A stretch of 64,000 nt of DNA from Thalassia testudinum (lineage: Eukaryota > Streptophyta > Magnoliopsida > Alismatales > Hydrocharitaceae). Below, piece after piece: positions 38,041 through 49,587 of this stretch. The position numbers and the translations under genes are program-made. Location: positions 6,288,501 through 6,352,500 of the forward strand of contig JAZHRO010000012.1 of assembly GCA_037157565.1 (NCBI GenBank). Direction: 5' to 3'. A model generated the notes under the pieces. The model was not told the DNA's origin. It was given only the letters and a program-made list of their open reading frames with translations, and did no database searches. The first letter of the stretch is position 1. Each line of letters opens with the position of its first letter.

Positions 38041-38078
38041 ACCGCAGTTTAAGTCGTCTAACTGCGGTATCAGACGAC
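38041..38078 (+). repeat. Interleaved inverted repeats in the transcribed LTR
   Basis: ACCGCAGTT (38041-38049) pairs perfectly with AACTGCGGT (38060-38068), and GTCGTCT (38053-38059) pairs perfectly with AGACGAC (38072-38078). The order is A-B-A'-B', a pseudoknot-like or mutually exclusive arrangement. In the 3' LTR the first pair is reduced to GCAGT/ACTGC while the second grows to 9 bp (49093-49101 with 49110-49118). Confidence 0.75.
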
Positions 38079-38584
38079 GGATGAAGCTTCAGAAGAGATA
38101 AAGCAGGGAAGAAGAAGAAGAAGAAAAGAGAAGGCTCCGCAGCTAAAGAGAAAGAAAAGAGAAGAAGAAAGAGAAGACTTTGCAGAAGATAAAGACAAGA
38201 AAAAGAAGAACTGAAGAAGAAAAGAAACAGAAGACAAGCAGAAGAAGAAGAGGAATTGAAGGCAAACAGAGCCAAGGAAGACCCGTAGATAGAGGCACTG
38301 CAGCTGAAGAAAAGAGAAAGAAGAAAAGAAAAGCAAAAAGAGAAAGAAGAGAAGAAGAAGCTAATGAAATCTATTTCTCCCTCTCTCTCTTTTATTTTTG
38401 TAAGGAAACTTTGTACTTCTAGAATTCTAGTAGCTCCCTGAGTTCGACCTCGGGAAACTATTTCCGAGTAAAAAATTATATGGTAATGACAACCGTAGCT
38501 GTCTCATCTTATACTATAACGACTGTATTATAATAAATATAAAGGCACAAAGCAGCACTGCGGTTGGCCATCTCACCATTATTT

Positions 38585-38602
38585 TGGCGCCGTTGCCGGG
38601 GA
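38585..38602 (+). other. Primer binding site, tRNA-Asp type
   Basis: TGGCGCCGTTGCCGGGGA starts 6 bases after the end of the 5' LTR and matches the 3' end of plant tRNA-Asp, the primer used by Athila-type elements. Confidence 0.92.
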
Positions 38603-39680
38603 GCAACGGCTATTCTAGAAGCTTTGAATTTCTTTTAAACAACTGCTAATCTTTTTCTCTCTTGTGTGCAGGTAAAGGAAAAGAATTGGAAGAGCAGCCG
38701 CACAACAAACACTCCAACAAACTGGTAATCTTCATCAGCCCTTTCTTTACTCCCTTAAAATATGAAAAGAAACAAAAAGAAGAATCAACTTAGGGCTACC
38801 TGTGTTATACTTAGTAATTCATTAAAGTTGCCTAATTTTTCATTTCAACACATTTTAACTGTCCATCCAATTAAGGTAGCTAGGGTTAAAACCTTCTTGA
38901 TTGAGCCCTAGATACTAAATTTTGAGGCAACTAAAATGGACCAACTAGAGTCAACTCAAGGATTGAAAAGCTAGGGTTTTTAGAGACACACCTTCTATTA
39001 ACAAAGAAAAGATCTGCCCAAAAAAAGAGGTGTGCCTAAACCTTATTTGAAATGATCTATACAAAAGGAACCCTAAGCAAATCAGGCTCTTAAACCCATT
39101 TGAACCTTAAAAGAAAGGACTCAAAAGCTCTCAAAGGAACAAGAGGTGAAGTTGACCCCTTGGGTCAACCAACCTTAAAATTAGGTCACTTTTTCACTCA
39201 AAATACCTAAAAGTTCAAGTGGAACCTTGAGCACCTTGATCTTAAAGTAAAAGAGGTAGACTTAAGAGGTCAAGGTCCCCATTCTAGTCTACCTGGAACT
39301 GCAGTGACAAGAGAGGTCGGGTGGGGGAAATCTTGTAACCCGTGGGGACGCTCTACCGTGTAGGGGTCTTTGCAGGACTCACCCTCTCTGGTTGCCCAGG
39401 TAATTCTCAGGTGGACGATCTTTTTGATCAAGGGGTCCATCTGCCCTGCACCTCTATAGTCACCCAACAATTTTTGGGTGTCTCGATTGGGTCCAGCACC
39501 TTCCAAATTCATCTATTCCAACAGTGCATGTACGGTAGGAGGTCCTTAAGACCACCCTTAAGACCTCCTTTAGAAATTCACTCTCGTCAAAGCCAAGCCT
39601 CGACACCCGTGTTTGTGCAGCAACCCCACCACATTATTCTCTCATCTGATTCTAAACCAAGCTCTTCTTCTTCCCCCATC
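38603..39680 (+). other. Untranslated leader between PBS and gag
   Basis: There is no coding potential before the ATG at 39681. A pyrimidine-rich TTTTTCTCTCTTGTGTGCAG ending at 38671 looks like a 3' splice site and could pair with the GTAAGT in the LTR (36985). Confidence 0.5.
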
Positions 39681-42497
39681 ATGGCTCAGCCAGTTGAGGA
39701 AGAAAACAATTTGGAGCACCAGCTCCAGCGACTCAATGACCTCTTCCAAAACTTTGTGAACCCACCGCAGCATCCTATGATGTGGGACCATTATAATCCT
39801 GCTGCGGTGGCCATTGAGCCTCGAGTCAGAATCCCGACTGGAGGACCTGATTCCGAATTAAAGCCCAATATGATTCATGCTATACCTAAATTCCATGGGC
39901 TTAATTCCGAAGATCCCTTCCAGCACATCAAACAGCTGAAGCATCTGGCCCAAACTTTTGGGTCAGATGCACAAAATCGGGACATTCTCCTCATGAAGAT
40001 GTTCTCCTTCTCTCTTATGGACAAGGCCGCTCATTGGTATTAAACTCAGACCTGGCCGATCAACACTTGGGGAGAACTTCAGTCCGAATTTTTGAAGAAG
40101 TTCTTTCCCGTTGGTCGGACCAATGCCTTGCGCCATCAGATTACTCACTTCACTCAGCAAACATGGGAACCTCTCCATGAGGCATGGGATCGCTTTCAGG
40201 ATCTCATGAGAAAGTGTCCCCATCACGGAGTTCCTAAATGGGAACAAGTCCAATCTTTTTACCAGGGACTCCGTGAGGACATCCGTCTTTTCGTCAATGC
40301 AACCTGCGGAGGGAATATCATGGGTCAACATGAGGACACCGTGTGGGAGATCCTCGAAAACATGTGCGAGAACTCCATCAACAATGACTCCATGGGATTA
40401 TTCGACAGGACGAATACCCGCGCACCGACGAACCTTAGGGGAGCACATGAGACACAGGGCCTGTTCGCATCAGTCGACCTGGAACTAATGGCCAGTCAAT
40501 TGGACAAGGTCTCAATCATTGAAAAGAAGGTGGATGAGCTGACTCAGCACTTGCAGCGAGCCACCTCTGCGCATAGCTCCTTTGCACAGCCTCCTTCCAC
40601 ATGGGAAACTGTGCAAAACATTCTCCACCGATCTTCTCCTGGGATGGATCCATATCCATCCCCATTTGATTCTCGGATCGGAGGGTCATCCGATCCCTTC
40701 TATACCAGCCTGGGGAATTCCATTCCCCCTTTCTCTGATTCTCTAGAGGTTCCTCAGACCTGCGAGGACCTCAACGCCATCCAGAATGACCCATTCTCCA
40801 ACACCTACAACCTTGGATGGCGAAACCATCCCAACTTTCAGTGGGCGGGAAATTCCCAAATCCAACGACCACCCTTTTAGTCCTGCCCACAACCCCCTCG
40901 TCCTTACCAGCCGCCTCAGCCTCGGCCCAACCCTACTTATCCATCAGGGCCAAACCAGGATCAAATGTCCCTTATCCTTCAGACTCTGGCTGACATTCAA
41001 AGAACGAATGCGGCTATCCAAAAATAACACAAGGACGAACTTACAGAGGTCCGAAATCAACTGGCCTAGTTGGCAAATTCTTGCCAGCCAGGCACACTTC
41101 CTTCCCAACCTCTTTCTAACCCGAATAACGTGTCAACACAGCAGCGCGTTATGAACCCAAACCCGGGCCAAGCCCACATGATTTATCAGGGCCCCTCTGT
41201 TCCTTCACCCGACGGGATGGAGGCTTCCACTTCTTTTGCGGGCTATCAGCAACAACCCATCTTACCCAATCCCAACCAAAACCAGGCAGGACTTAATTCC
41301 GTGACAACCCGTAGTGGTAAGGAAACCCAAGATCCACCTTATCCAAACCACTCCAAGCCTGGTAGTGATCCCAAGCCTAGGACGGTAATCCAGGACGTTC
41401 CTATCCCTGTCCCAGATCAAAGACCTGGACCTATCCTAGAAGAACCAACAAAGGTTCCGTTTCCCGAGGCCTTGACCAAGGGAAAGAAGACTACCAAGCC
41501 CGTGGCACCTGAGGAGGACCTAGTCAAGCTCTTTGAGTAGGTCCACATAAACATCCCCTTGATGGATGCAACCCGCCACGTGCCGACTTACGCACGATTC
41601 TTAAAGAATGTGTGTACACCCCAGCGTAAGCCGCGAACCAAGAGTGGGAGTCCAATTGTACTGTCAGAGCAAGCCAGCTCTGTAATCCTAAGCAGACTCC
41701 CACCCAAGGCTAAAGATCCTGGTACTCCCCTGATTTCCTGCAAGATAGGTGATACCCAATTTGATAGAGCATTGCTAGACTTGGGTACTTCCATAAATCT
41801 GATACCCACATCCTTACTTAACCATCTAGAAGAATCTGAGCTAAAACCAACTGAGGTGACATTACAATTAGTAGATCGATCTATAAAGTCACCAAAAGGG
41901 ATTCTCAAGGATGTTATTGTAAGAGTGCGGGATTTCTACTTTCCTGTAGACTTTATAGTCTTAGACATGGACGCACCTGAAAACCCTAGAGATACATCAA
42001 TCATTCTAGGGAGACCTTTCTTGGCTACTGCTAGAGCCAACATTAGCTGTGAGGAGGGCCAAATAGAGCTAAAATTTGGAAATCAAACCCTGAAAATTGA
42101 TATATTTAAGGCCCAACAAGGAATCAATTGCGGTGTCATCGAACAAATTTGTGACCTTAGGGCTTTGGTTGATGAAATACACTTTCAGAATGACCTGATT
42201 ATACCTCATCAACCGCAGAAATATTTTGACCCACAAACAGAGGAGTCAAAACCAGATTTAGACAAACTAATAGCTCCTACCCTTGAACCTCACATCTATT
42301 CTGAACCACCCGCTGCTGCTGATAACCCCATCCGTGAACTAAAGCCCCTTCCTGATCACTTGAAATACATCTTTTTGGGTTCTAATCAGACCCTTCCTGT
42401 GATTATCAATTCCAAGCTCAATCCCGAACAGGAATCCCGTCTGATTGCTGTCCTCCAGCAACATCGCAGAGCCATCGATGGACTCTCGATGATCTGA
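39681..42497 (+). pseudogene. Athila-type gag and protease, broken by stops
   Basis: The ATG at 39681 opens a frame starting MAQPVEEENNLEHQLQRLND, followed by the gag core (PKFHGLNSEDPFQHIKQ, near residue 75). The same frame carries nonsense codons at 40041 (TAA), 40878 (TAG), 41025 (TAA), 41067 (TAG) and 41538 (TAG). The protease domain follows from about 41559, with the active-site region DLGTSINLIP near 41780 and IILGRPFLAT near 42003. The frame ends at a TGA (42495) created by a shift near 42478; the RT frame takes over at about 42479. The gag would coat the RNA and the protease would cut the polyprotein, but neither is made in full. Confidence 0.88.
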
Positions 42498-45223
42498 CTG
42501 GAATAAGTCTCTCTTATTGTACTCATCATATCTATTCAGAAGAGGGTGCACGACCTTCTCATGAAATGCAGAGACGCTTGAACCCCAATCTGCAGGAGGT
42601 CGTGAAAAAGATCATCAAGTGGTTAGATGCCGGGATCATCTACCCGATCTCCGATAGTCGTTGGGTGAGCCCAATTTAGGTCGTGCCTAAAAAGGCAGGA
42701 CTCACCACTATAACGACTGAAACCGGAGAAGTCATTCCTACCCGATTAGCCAACTCGTGGAGAGTCTGTGTAGATTACCGATGACTCAATTCCTCCACGA
42801 AGAAAGATCATTTCCCACTACCTTTCATTGATCAGATTCTCGAGAAATTAGCGGGAAATCGATTCTTCTGCTTTCTTGACGGGTACTCCGGTTACAACCA
42901 GGTGGCAATCCATCCATCGGACCAAGAGAAGACCACGTTCACTTGCCCCTTCGGAACATACGCATTCCGAAGGATGCCTTTCGGTCTTTGCAATGCACCC
43001 GCGACTTTTCAACGGTGCATGCTTGCCATATTCTCAGATATGGTAGGTGACTATCTGGAAGTCTTCATGGATGACTTTTCAATTTTTGGAGCATCATTTG
43101 ATGATTGCCTCCAATACTTGGTCCAAATACTCTGGCGGTGCATCGATGTGAATTTGGTTCTTTCATGGGAAAAGAGCCATTTCATGGTGCCTGAGGGAAT
43201 TGTCCTGGGACATTTAATCTCGGAGAAAGGCATCCAAGTGGATCGAGCTAAGGCTGATCTAATCTCTCGCCTTCCTATGCCTAGCTCGATCAGGGACATT
43301 CGTTCTTTTCTGGGGCACGTCGATTTTTACCGTCGTTTCATTCCTGATTTCTCGAAAATCGCACGCCCCTTGACTACTCTTCTCTCTAAGGATGTACCCT
43401 TTGAAATCTCCAAGGAATGCACACTAGCCTTTGAAAACCTTCGTGACGGAGTCACCCAGGCACCTATCCTACAATCCCCTAACTGGTCTCAACCCTTTGA
43501 GATCATGTGCGATGCGTCTGATTTCGCTGTAGGAGCGGTCCTGGGGTAGAAAGCTGACGGGAAACCCGTGGTCATCTACTACGCTAGCAAGACACTTGAC
43601 GAGGCTTAGCGTAACTACATGGTTACAGAGAAAGAGCTGCTAGCCGTAGTATTTACCCTTGAAAAATTTCGATCGTATCTCCTGGGTTCCCACGTCATCA
43701 TCTACTCGGATCACACGGCTGTGAGGCATCTCCTTGCTAAGAAGGACGCGAAGCCCCGACTAATCCAATGGATCTTGCTGTTGCAAGAATTCGATCTCGA
43801 GATTCGCAACAAGGCGGGAAGGCAGAATGTGGTAGCCGACCATTTGTCCCGTCTTCCTTCTGAGATTATCAACCCTTCCGGACCCATCACAGAACATTTT
43901 CCTGACGAGCACCTGCTGACTATTGGTACTAGCCTTCCATGGTTTGCTGATATAGTAAACTACTTGGCATCTCATCAGATCCCGTCTGATTGGCCGAAGG
44001 CCAAGAAAGACAAATTACGCTCTGATGCCAAATATTACATTTGGAAAGACCCGTACCTCTTCCGCATAAGTGCTGATCAAATCATCCGGAAATGTGTTCT
44101 GAAAGAGGAAGTCAACAATATCCTCTCTTTCTGCCATGACCAGGCATGCGGTGACCATTTCTCTAGACATAAAACCGCATCAAAAGTCCTCCAGTGCGGC
44201 TTTTACTGGCCCACACTGTTCAAAGACGCATACAGTCACTGCAAGGCATGTTGTTGTTGCCAAACTTTGGGCAACATGAGTCATCGCGACATGATGCCTT
44301 TGCAGCCGATTCTCGTATGCGAAATCTTTGACGTTTGGGGGATTGATTTTATGGGCCCCTTTCCTATTTCGGATGGTTTCTAATACATTCTGCTAGCTGT
44401 GGACTACGTGTCCAAATGGATCAAAGCCATACCGACCCGAATCTGTGATCACAAAATCGTTCTCAAATTCATTCATCAAAACATTTTCTCAAGGTTTGGG
44501 ATTCCTCGTGCTATAATCTCATATGGGGGGACCCATTTCACAAATGCTCAGTTTAGGCCACTGATGACCAAATACGGGGTGTCTCACCGAATCTCTACTC
44601 CTTATCACCCCCAGACTAATGGTCTAGCTGAGCTATCCAATCGGGAGATCAAGAAAATCCTGCAGGTCACTGTTCGGCCTGACAGGAAGGACTGGTTGTC
44701 CTGACTTTCGGAAGCCTTGTGGGCCTATAGGACCTCCCACAAAATCCAATTAGGCATGTCTCCCTTTAGACTGGTGTATGGGAAGGCGTGTCACCTTCCT
44801 GTCGAACTTGAGCATAAAGCCTATTGGGCAGTACGGAACTATAATCTAGATCTTTCGAAGGCTGGAACCCACAAAAAGCTTCAAATCAGCGAGATCGATG
44901 AATTACGCCTAGACGCGTATGAAAACTCGCGAATCTACAAGAAGCGGGTTAAAGCCTTCCATGACAAGCATATCTCGAGAAAGATCTTTCATCCTGGTCA
45001 GAAGGTCCTACTCTTTGATGCCCGACTCAAACTTTTCCCTGGAAAGGTGCGATCCAAGTGGGTCGGACCATACTTGGTCCGACAGGTTTTTGGAAATGGA
45101 GCCATCGAAATCAGTCCGCTTAGCCACGATTCTGAACCTTTTCTCGTGAACGGTCAGAGACTCAAACCGTTCATTGATGTAACTGATTTGGCTGAATCAT
45201 CTTATATCCTCCATTCCCCATGA
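42479..45223 (+). pseudogene. Athila-type pol: reverse transcriptase, RNase H, integrase, broken by stops
   Basis: From 42479 the frame gives RT motifs DAGIIYPISDS, FLDGYSGYNQ, MPFGLCNAPATFQ and the catalytic FMDDF (near 43066). RNase H follows (MVTEKELLAVVFTLEKFRS near 43619). The integrase has an HHCC finger (KASKVLQCGFYWP region, 44130-44270) and a core with WGIDFMGPFP. Stops in this one frame are at 42677 (TAG), 42782 (TGA), 43547 (TAG), 43607 (TAG), 44381 (TAA) and 44702 (TGA). The second integrase catalytic position, normally Asp in ISDGG, reads Tyr (TAT at 44522). The frame ends at 45223 without an env-like gene. The copy cannot move by itself. Confidence 0.9.
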
Positions 45224-46789
45224 GCTTATTGCACCCGGCCGATGGCGTAAAACTCAGCGCTTAACGGGAGGCAGCCCGTCATTTTCTTTGAAAACCTAAA
45301 ACCTTTTTGACAACTTTGTGCACTTAAGGTTCACCCTTTAAGACAGCCGACTCCACCTCAGATGCTTGCATCTGGGATTAGAAATCATCCGCAACAGTCA
45401 TCCCGACCCATTCACTCATCAAAACATCTGTCCTAAGGAATGAACTAAGTGAATAAAAACCCCCTAAGTCACAATGAGGACATTGCAAATCTTAGGCATG
45501 GGGGGGTATGAAAGTGCAAAACTTGTAAGAAAAGGTTTTAAACAAAAAATTCACATATGCCAAAAACACCATAAAAATTAAAAAAAAAATTCGAAAAAGA
45601 ATAAAAGAATAGGAGGAGAAAGGAAACTTTGTGGGAGAAGGAAAGAAACAAAATGAAAAAGGAGCACAAAAATGTGGGAAAAGAGTGATAGTCATTAGTA
45701 AGAAACTAAGGAATTGACCTAAGTTCTAGACCTCATTCATGAAAAAATTGAAAAGTACATGGTGAGATTAATAAGAACGCAAACCTTAGGCATTCTTGGA
45801 TAGACTTTTAGTATCCATTAAGATCTAGACACTCTTCAAGAGGTTGAGGAAAATGAAAAGCTTAAGTATTAAGTCCAAGGCTTAGGGAGTATTTGGCCTC
45901 ATTAACTAACTTTTGGTCTACGGGACTCAATAACCTAAGCACCCTAACTTCACATACAGCCTGGTTCAGTAAGCGTAAAAATCAAAATCACGCAGAAGCG
46001 TCACAAAAATTCTAAAAAGAACACCTAGAGTAGGAGCGGCCGATCAACACAAGTTGATTTGGACGAGTTCCCAGCACGGAGAGGTGGGAAATCCCTCTCG
46101 AAGATGTGTAACAAAATATCATCTCCTCGATGCTTGTCTCTTAGGATATTTACATATCCTACTGGGGGCATGTAAGCACTCTGCTGGTTCAGATTCCATG
46201 GATGGCATTATCACGAAGTGTCAATTGCCAGGGTCTGGATTTGTCCACGGAACACCATGGATGGGATTATCTCGAAATCTCAATAGCTAGGGTTCCGGTG
46301 GTTGCCATGGGCGATGCTATCTCGAAGCATCGATTGCCAGGAACCCTTGAGGATTGATGATGGGAACAAGGAATGTGATACAGACCATGTTGAAAAGCCA
46401 ATCCTAAGCTAGAATTAAAAATAAAAAGAGAGAGAAAACTCTCCAAACAGAAAAATCTTCTATCTCTCTTTCTTACAAAACGCACTGCGAACTGAGCCAG
46501 GGCTAAAATCATTTCAAGCACGGGTGCTTTAACCACAAAGTCCAATAGACCTTAGGTTAGTTCTTGTGGGCCTTAAAAACTTTTGCTAAAGACTGAGGCT
46601 GAGGCTAGACAGATCTGAATCTTGGTTGGTACTAGAGTACCTTTTAGGCCTATGGTTAGCATTCTGACCTAATCTAGGTTCAAATGAAAAAAGCACTTAT
46701 CTAAAATTATTAAGAACATCATGGTCTAGAACAAAGGTTGAAACCTTAAGATTTTGCTAAGGGACTAGCAAAAGCTAGGCATGAGGGTA
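45224..46789 (+). other. 3' non-coding region of the Athila-type element, with polypurine tracts
   Basis: No env-like ORF is seen. TAGGCATGGGGGGGTATG at 45493-45510 closely resembles TAGGCATGAGGGTATG at 46776-46791, which abuts the 3' LTR and should be the polypurine tract. Three degenerate repeats starting CCATGG near 46197, 46257 and 46307 share ATTATCxCGAA and ATTGCCAGG-like words. Confidence 0.6.
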
Positions 46790-49587
46790 TGATGAGAACC
46801 TCATCATGAACCCTAACTAGCACAATCTAACCTAGATATGCAAGAAAAAGCTCCTACATAACTCAAAGAAAGGCTTAACTCAAAGAATTCTGAGTTTAAG
46901 AAGAAAATAAGTCATAAGGGGTAAAAATGTAATTTTACCAACACATTCTGCAAACATGGTAACTCAGGTAACAAAACACAGGTCAAACTAACCTAATAAG
47001 AAGGAAAGTGGGATGATCTGATCCAACAAGGGTTACAACAACTCCAAGGAATTAAATGACATTCTGTAATCCTAAAACAAACCCACTTCAATTCATGAGG
47101 TTTGAGGTAGGGTAAAAATCAACTAAACCCTCTAAAATTCATATAAAAATAATCTATAGGGCTTAGAACCTTCAATTTGGCCTTAGAAACCCATTTTGAC
47201 CTACATTGAGAACCATGCCCAATTAATGATTTAATTTGGGTTTCTACATAAATTGACCGATCAAACATGGTCTGACCTAGAAACAAAATTCACCATTAAA
47301 ATCCTTAGATCTAATTTAGTCATGCATAAAAACTTGAGCCTAAGAAGAGACCTCCTTGACCGACATTGCAATTTGGTCCTCATCATTTACTTTTTGACCC
47401 TCAACTTTCGAAACCCTTGCATTTTGGCCCCTTATTTCCTCGTCGTTCCTTGCATTTTGGTCCCTCCTGCAAGTCTCTGCGTAGCACCATGCTCCGGCGA
47501 CTTTGCGCGGAGCATGGCGCCGCGCAGGGTGAGGGCGGCGTCCTGCAAAGAGAACGCAGAGTTCCCTGCGTCGTCTGCTGTCGCAGGGACTCCGCCATGC
47601 TACCTGACGACACCCACACCTTCCGTGCGAACGCGCGGAAGGTATGGGTCTCGTCTCCGACCATACTCCGGCAAGGGACTCACGTCGTCTCCCTGCGTCC
47701 GCCCCTCCGCCACCGCCTTTATAAAGACCAGCATCGCCAGCCGGTTCTCCCAACTTGGTCTTGACGGAGAATCCCTCAACCCTTCCTCTCTCCCCACTCC
47801 GACAGGAACCCACCAGCTCCGGCGGCTTCTCCTCCTCCTTCTCGTCGCTCTACTACAATACTAGCAGCAGAGCCACCTTCGCCTGATCTCCTCGCGTCGC
47901 GCCGCACCAAGCGCACGCCTCCCTGCCCTCTTCCTCGCCGCCGCTCTCTCCCTTGGGTGTTTCTTCTCCGGCGACAGTCGGTACGGCTGCCCGTTGCTCC
48001 AGCCCCCCTTCGTCCCTGTAGGTAAGTTACAGTTATTTCCCTTCCTCCCCTCTTTCTTTTCCCCAACTTGTTTTGCTTGATCGCCCTACGCCCACGCCTG
48101 ACCACCTTCATCTTCCCCACCTCCGATCACTCTCGGGCGAGTCGTTCCCGTCATCCCACAACCCCATACGACTCGCCAACTGTCCCAAAAGCTCCGCCTC
48201 ACCTCACCAAACACCCTCCACCCCTCCACTGCCACTCTACACCTCCACAACATTCCCCCGATCAAACCCACTTTTCCGGCCACAAAATGACCTAGGCACG
48301 CACACCTTGGCCATCCTGCAGCCTGCTGCACCTCGCACCACCTTCGCCGTGCCACAACGAAGGTTCCCCTGTGGTCTGATTAGGCCGAGAGGCCCTATTT
48401 GTGTGAGACAGACCTGCTGCCCCGGCCACCATTGGCGACGACGCAAGGAGCTTCCAAGCGATCTCTAGGCCTCAGAGCGTCAGATCTCCAGCTGATGCGA
48501 ATTGGGGAGAATCGGGTGAAGGCAGGCAGTTGGCATGTGAGGGGAAACGAGGACGCAGCTGCTGAGGTGAGGTCGCGTTCTTCCTCCGGGCATGCGCGAG
48601 AAGGAGCGAAGTTTAGTCCCACATCGTAAGATCTTGAAGCACCGCACCCATTTAAGTTGATTTTGTGCTTTTACCTTAGCACCTCAGAACACGGGGTGAG
48701 GTCCCCTCTCCCACTCGCCCGCCTCGTCCATGACCCATTCCACGCGGACCTGGCCGACCCGTTTACCCTGCACTCCTCGCGCACCACCCACGTCGGTGCG
48801 CCTGGTCATGGGTACGCTACCTGACCCGATAACCCGGCTCTGGGAGAGCTTCCTATGAGCGGTTTACAGAGAGAGAGAGACGTGCGGGTAGAGGGAGGGG
48901 CTAGGTTTTGCTGTACCTTGTGCAGGAACAGGGCGTGAAGAAGGAAGGCTCAACACTTAGCCGCAGGAAGGAGAAGAAGAGGAGCAGAAGAAGAAGAAAC
49001 TCTGAAGAAGCCTTGCAGCTGAGCAAGACCAAGGAAGAAGAAGCAGCGAAGGAAGCAAAAGAGGAGAAGCACTGTAGCAGAGAGCAGTTTAAGTCGTCTG
49101 ACTGCGGTATCAGACGACGGATGAAGCTTCAGAAGAGATAAAGCAGGGGAGAAGAAGAAGAAAAGAGAAGAAGAAAGAAAGAGAAGACTTTGCAGAAGAT
49201 AATGACAAGAAAAAGAAGAACTGAAGAAGAAAAGAAACAGAGACAAGCAGAAGAAGAAGAGGAATTGAAGGCAAACAGGGCCAAGGAAGACCTGTAGATA
49301 GAGGCACTGCAGCTGAAGAAAAGAGAAAGAAGAAAAGAAAAGCAAAAAGGGAAAGAAGAGAAGAAGAAGCCAAAGAAATCTATTTCTCCCTCTCTCTCTT
49401 TTATTTTTGTAAGGAAACTTTGTACTTCTAGAATTCCAGTAGTTCCCTGAGTTCGACCTCGGGAAACTATTTCCGAGTAAAAAATTGTATGGTAATGACA
49501 ACCGTAGCTGTCTCATCTTATACTATAACGACTGTATTATAATAAATATAAAGGCACAAAGCAGCACTGCGGTTGGCCCTCTCACCA
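46790..49587 (+). repeat. 3' LTR of the Athila-type element
   Basis: It is collinear with the 5' LTR, including the TATA box (47720-47725), the GTAAGT (48022-48027), the polypurine tract (48950-49375) and the hairpin (49093-49118). It is 26 bases shorter, partly from loss in the polypurine tract. It is followed by the TSD TTGAG. Confidence 0.95.

Larger units (their letters stand above)
35755..38578 (+). repeat. 5' LTR of the Athila-type element
   Basis: It begins TGATGAGAACC and ends TCTCACCA. U3 is AT-rich to about 36270. A GC-rich zone (36430-36980) carries the TATA box TATAAA at 36683-36688. A GTAAGT splice-donor-like site is at 36985-36990, TTTAGTCCCACATCGTAAG lies near 37574, a polypurine tract covers 37910-38370, and AATAAA lies near 38533. 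Confidence 0.95.
35755..49587 (+). mobile_element. Full-length Athila-type Ty3/gypsy retrotransposon, defective
   Basis: The two LTRs are 35755-38578 (2,824 bp) and 46790-49587 (2,798 bp); both start TGATGAGAACCTCATC and end CTCACCA. The direct repeat TTGAG flanks the element (35750-35754 and 49588-49592), proving one insertion event. A tRNA-Asp PBS follows the 5' LTR, and gag, protease, RT, RNase H and integrase come in Ty3/gypsy order, with FMDDF in the RT and WGIDFMGPFP in the integrase as in Athila. No env-like ORF is present in 45224-46789. The LTRs differ at several positions in the first 200 bases alone, so the insertion is not recent. The polyprotein is broken by 11 stop codons and a frameshift. 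Confidence 0.95.
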
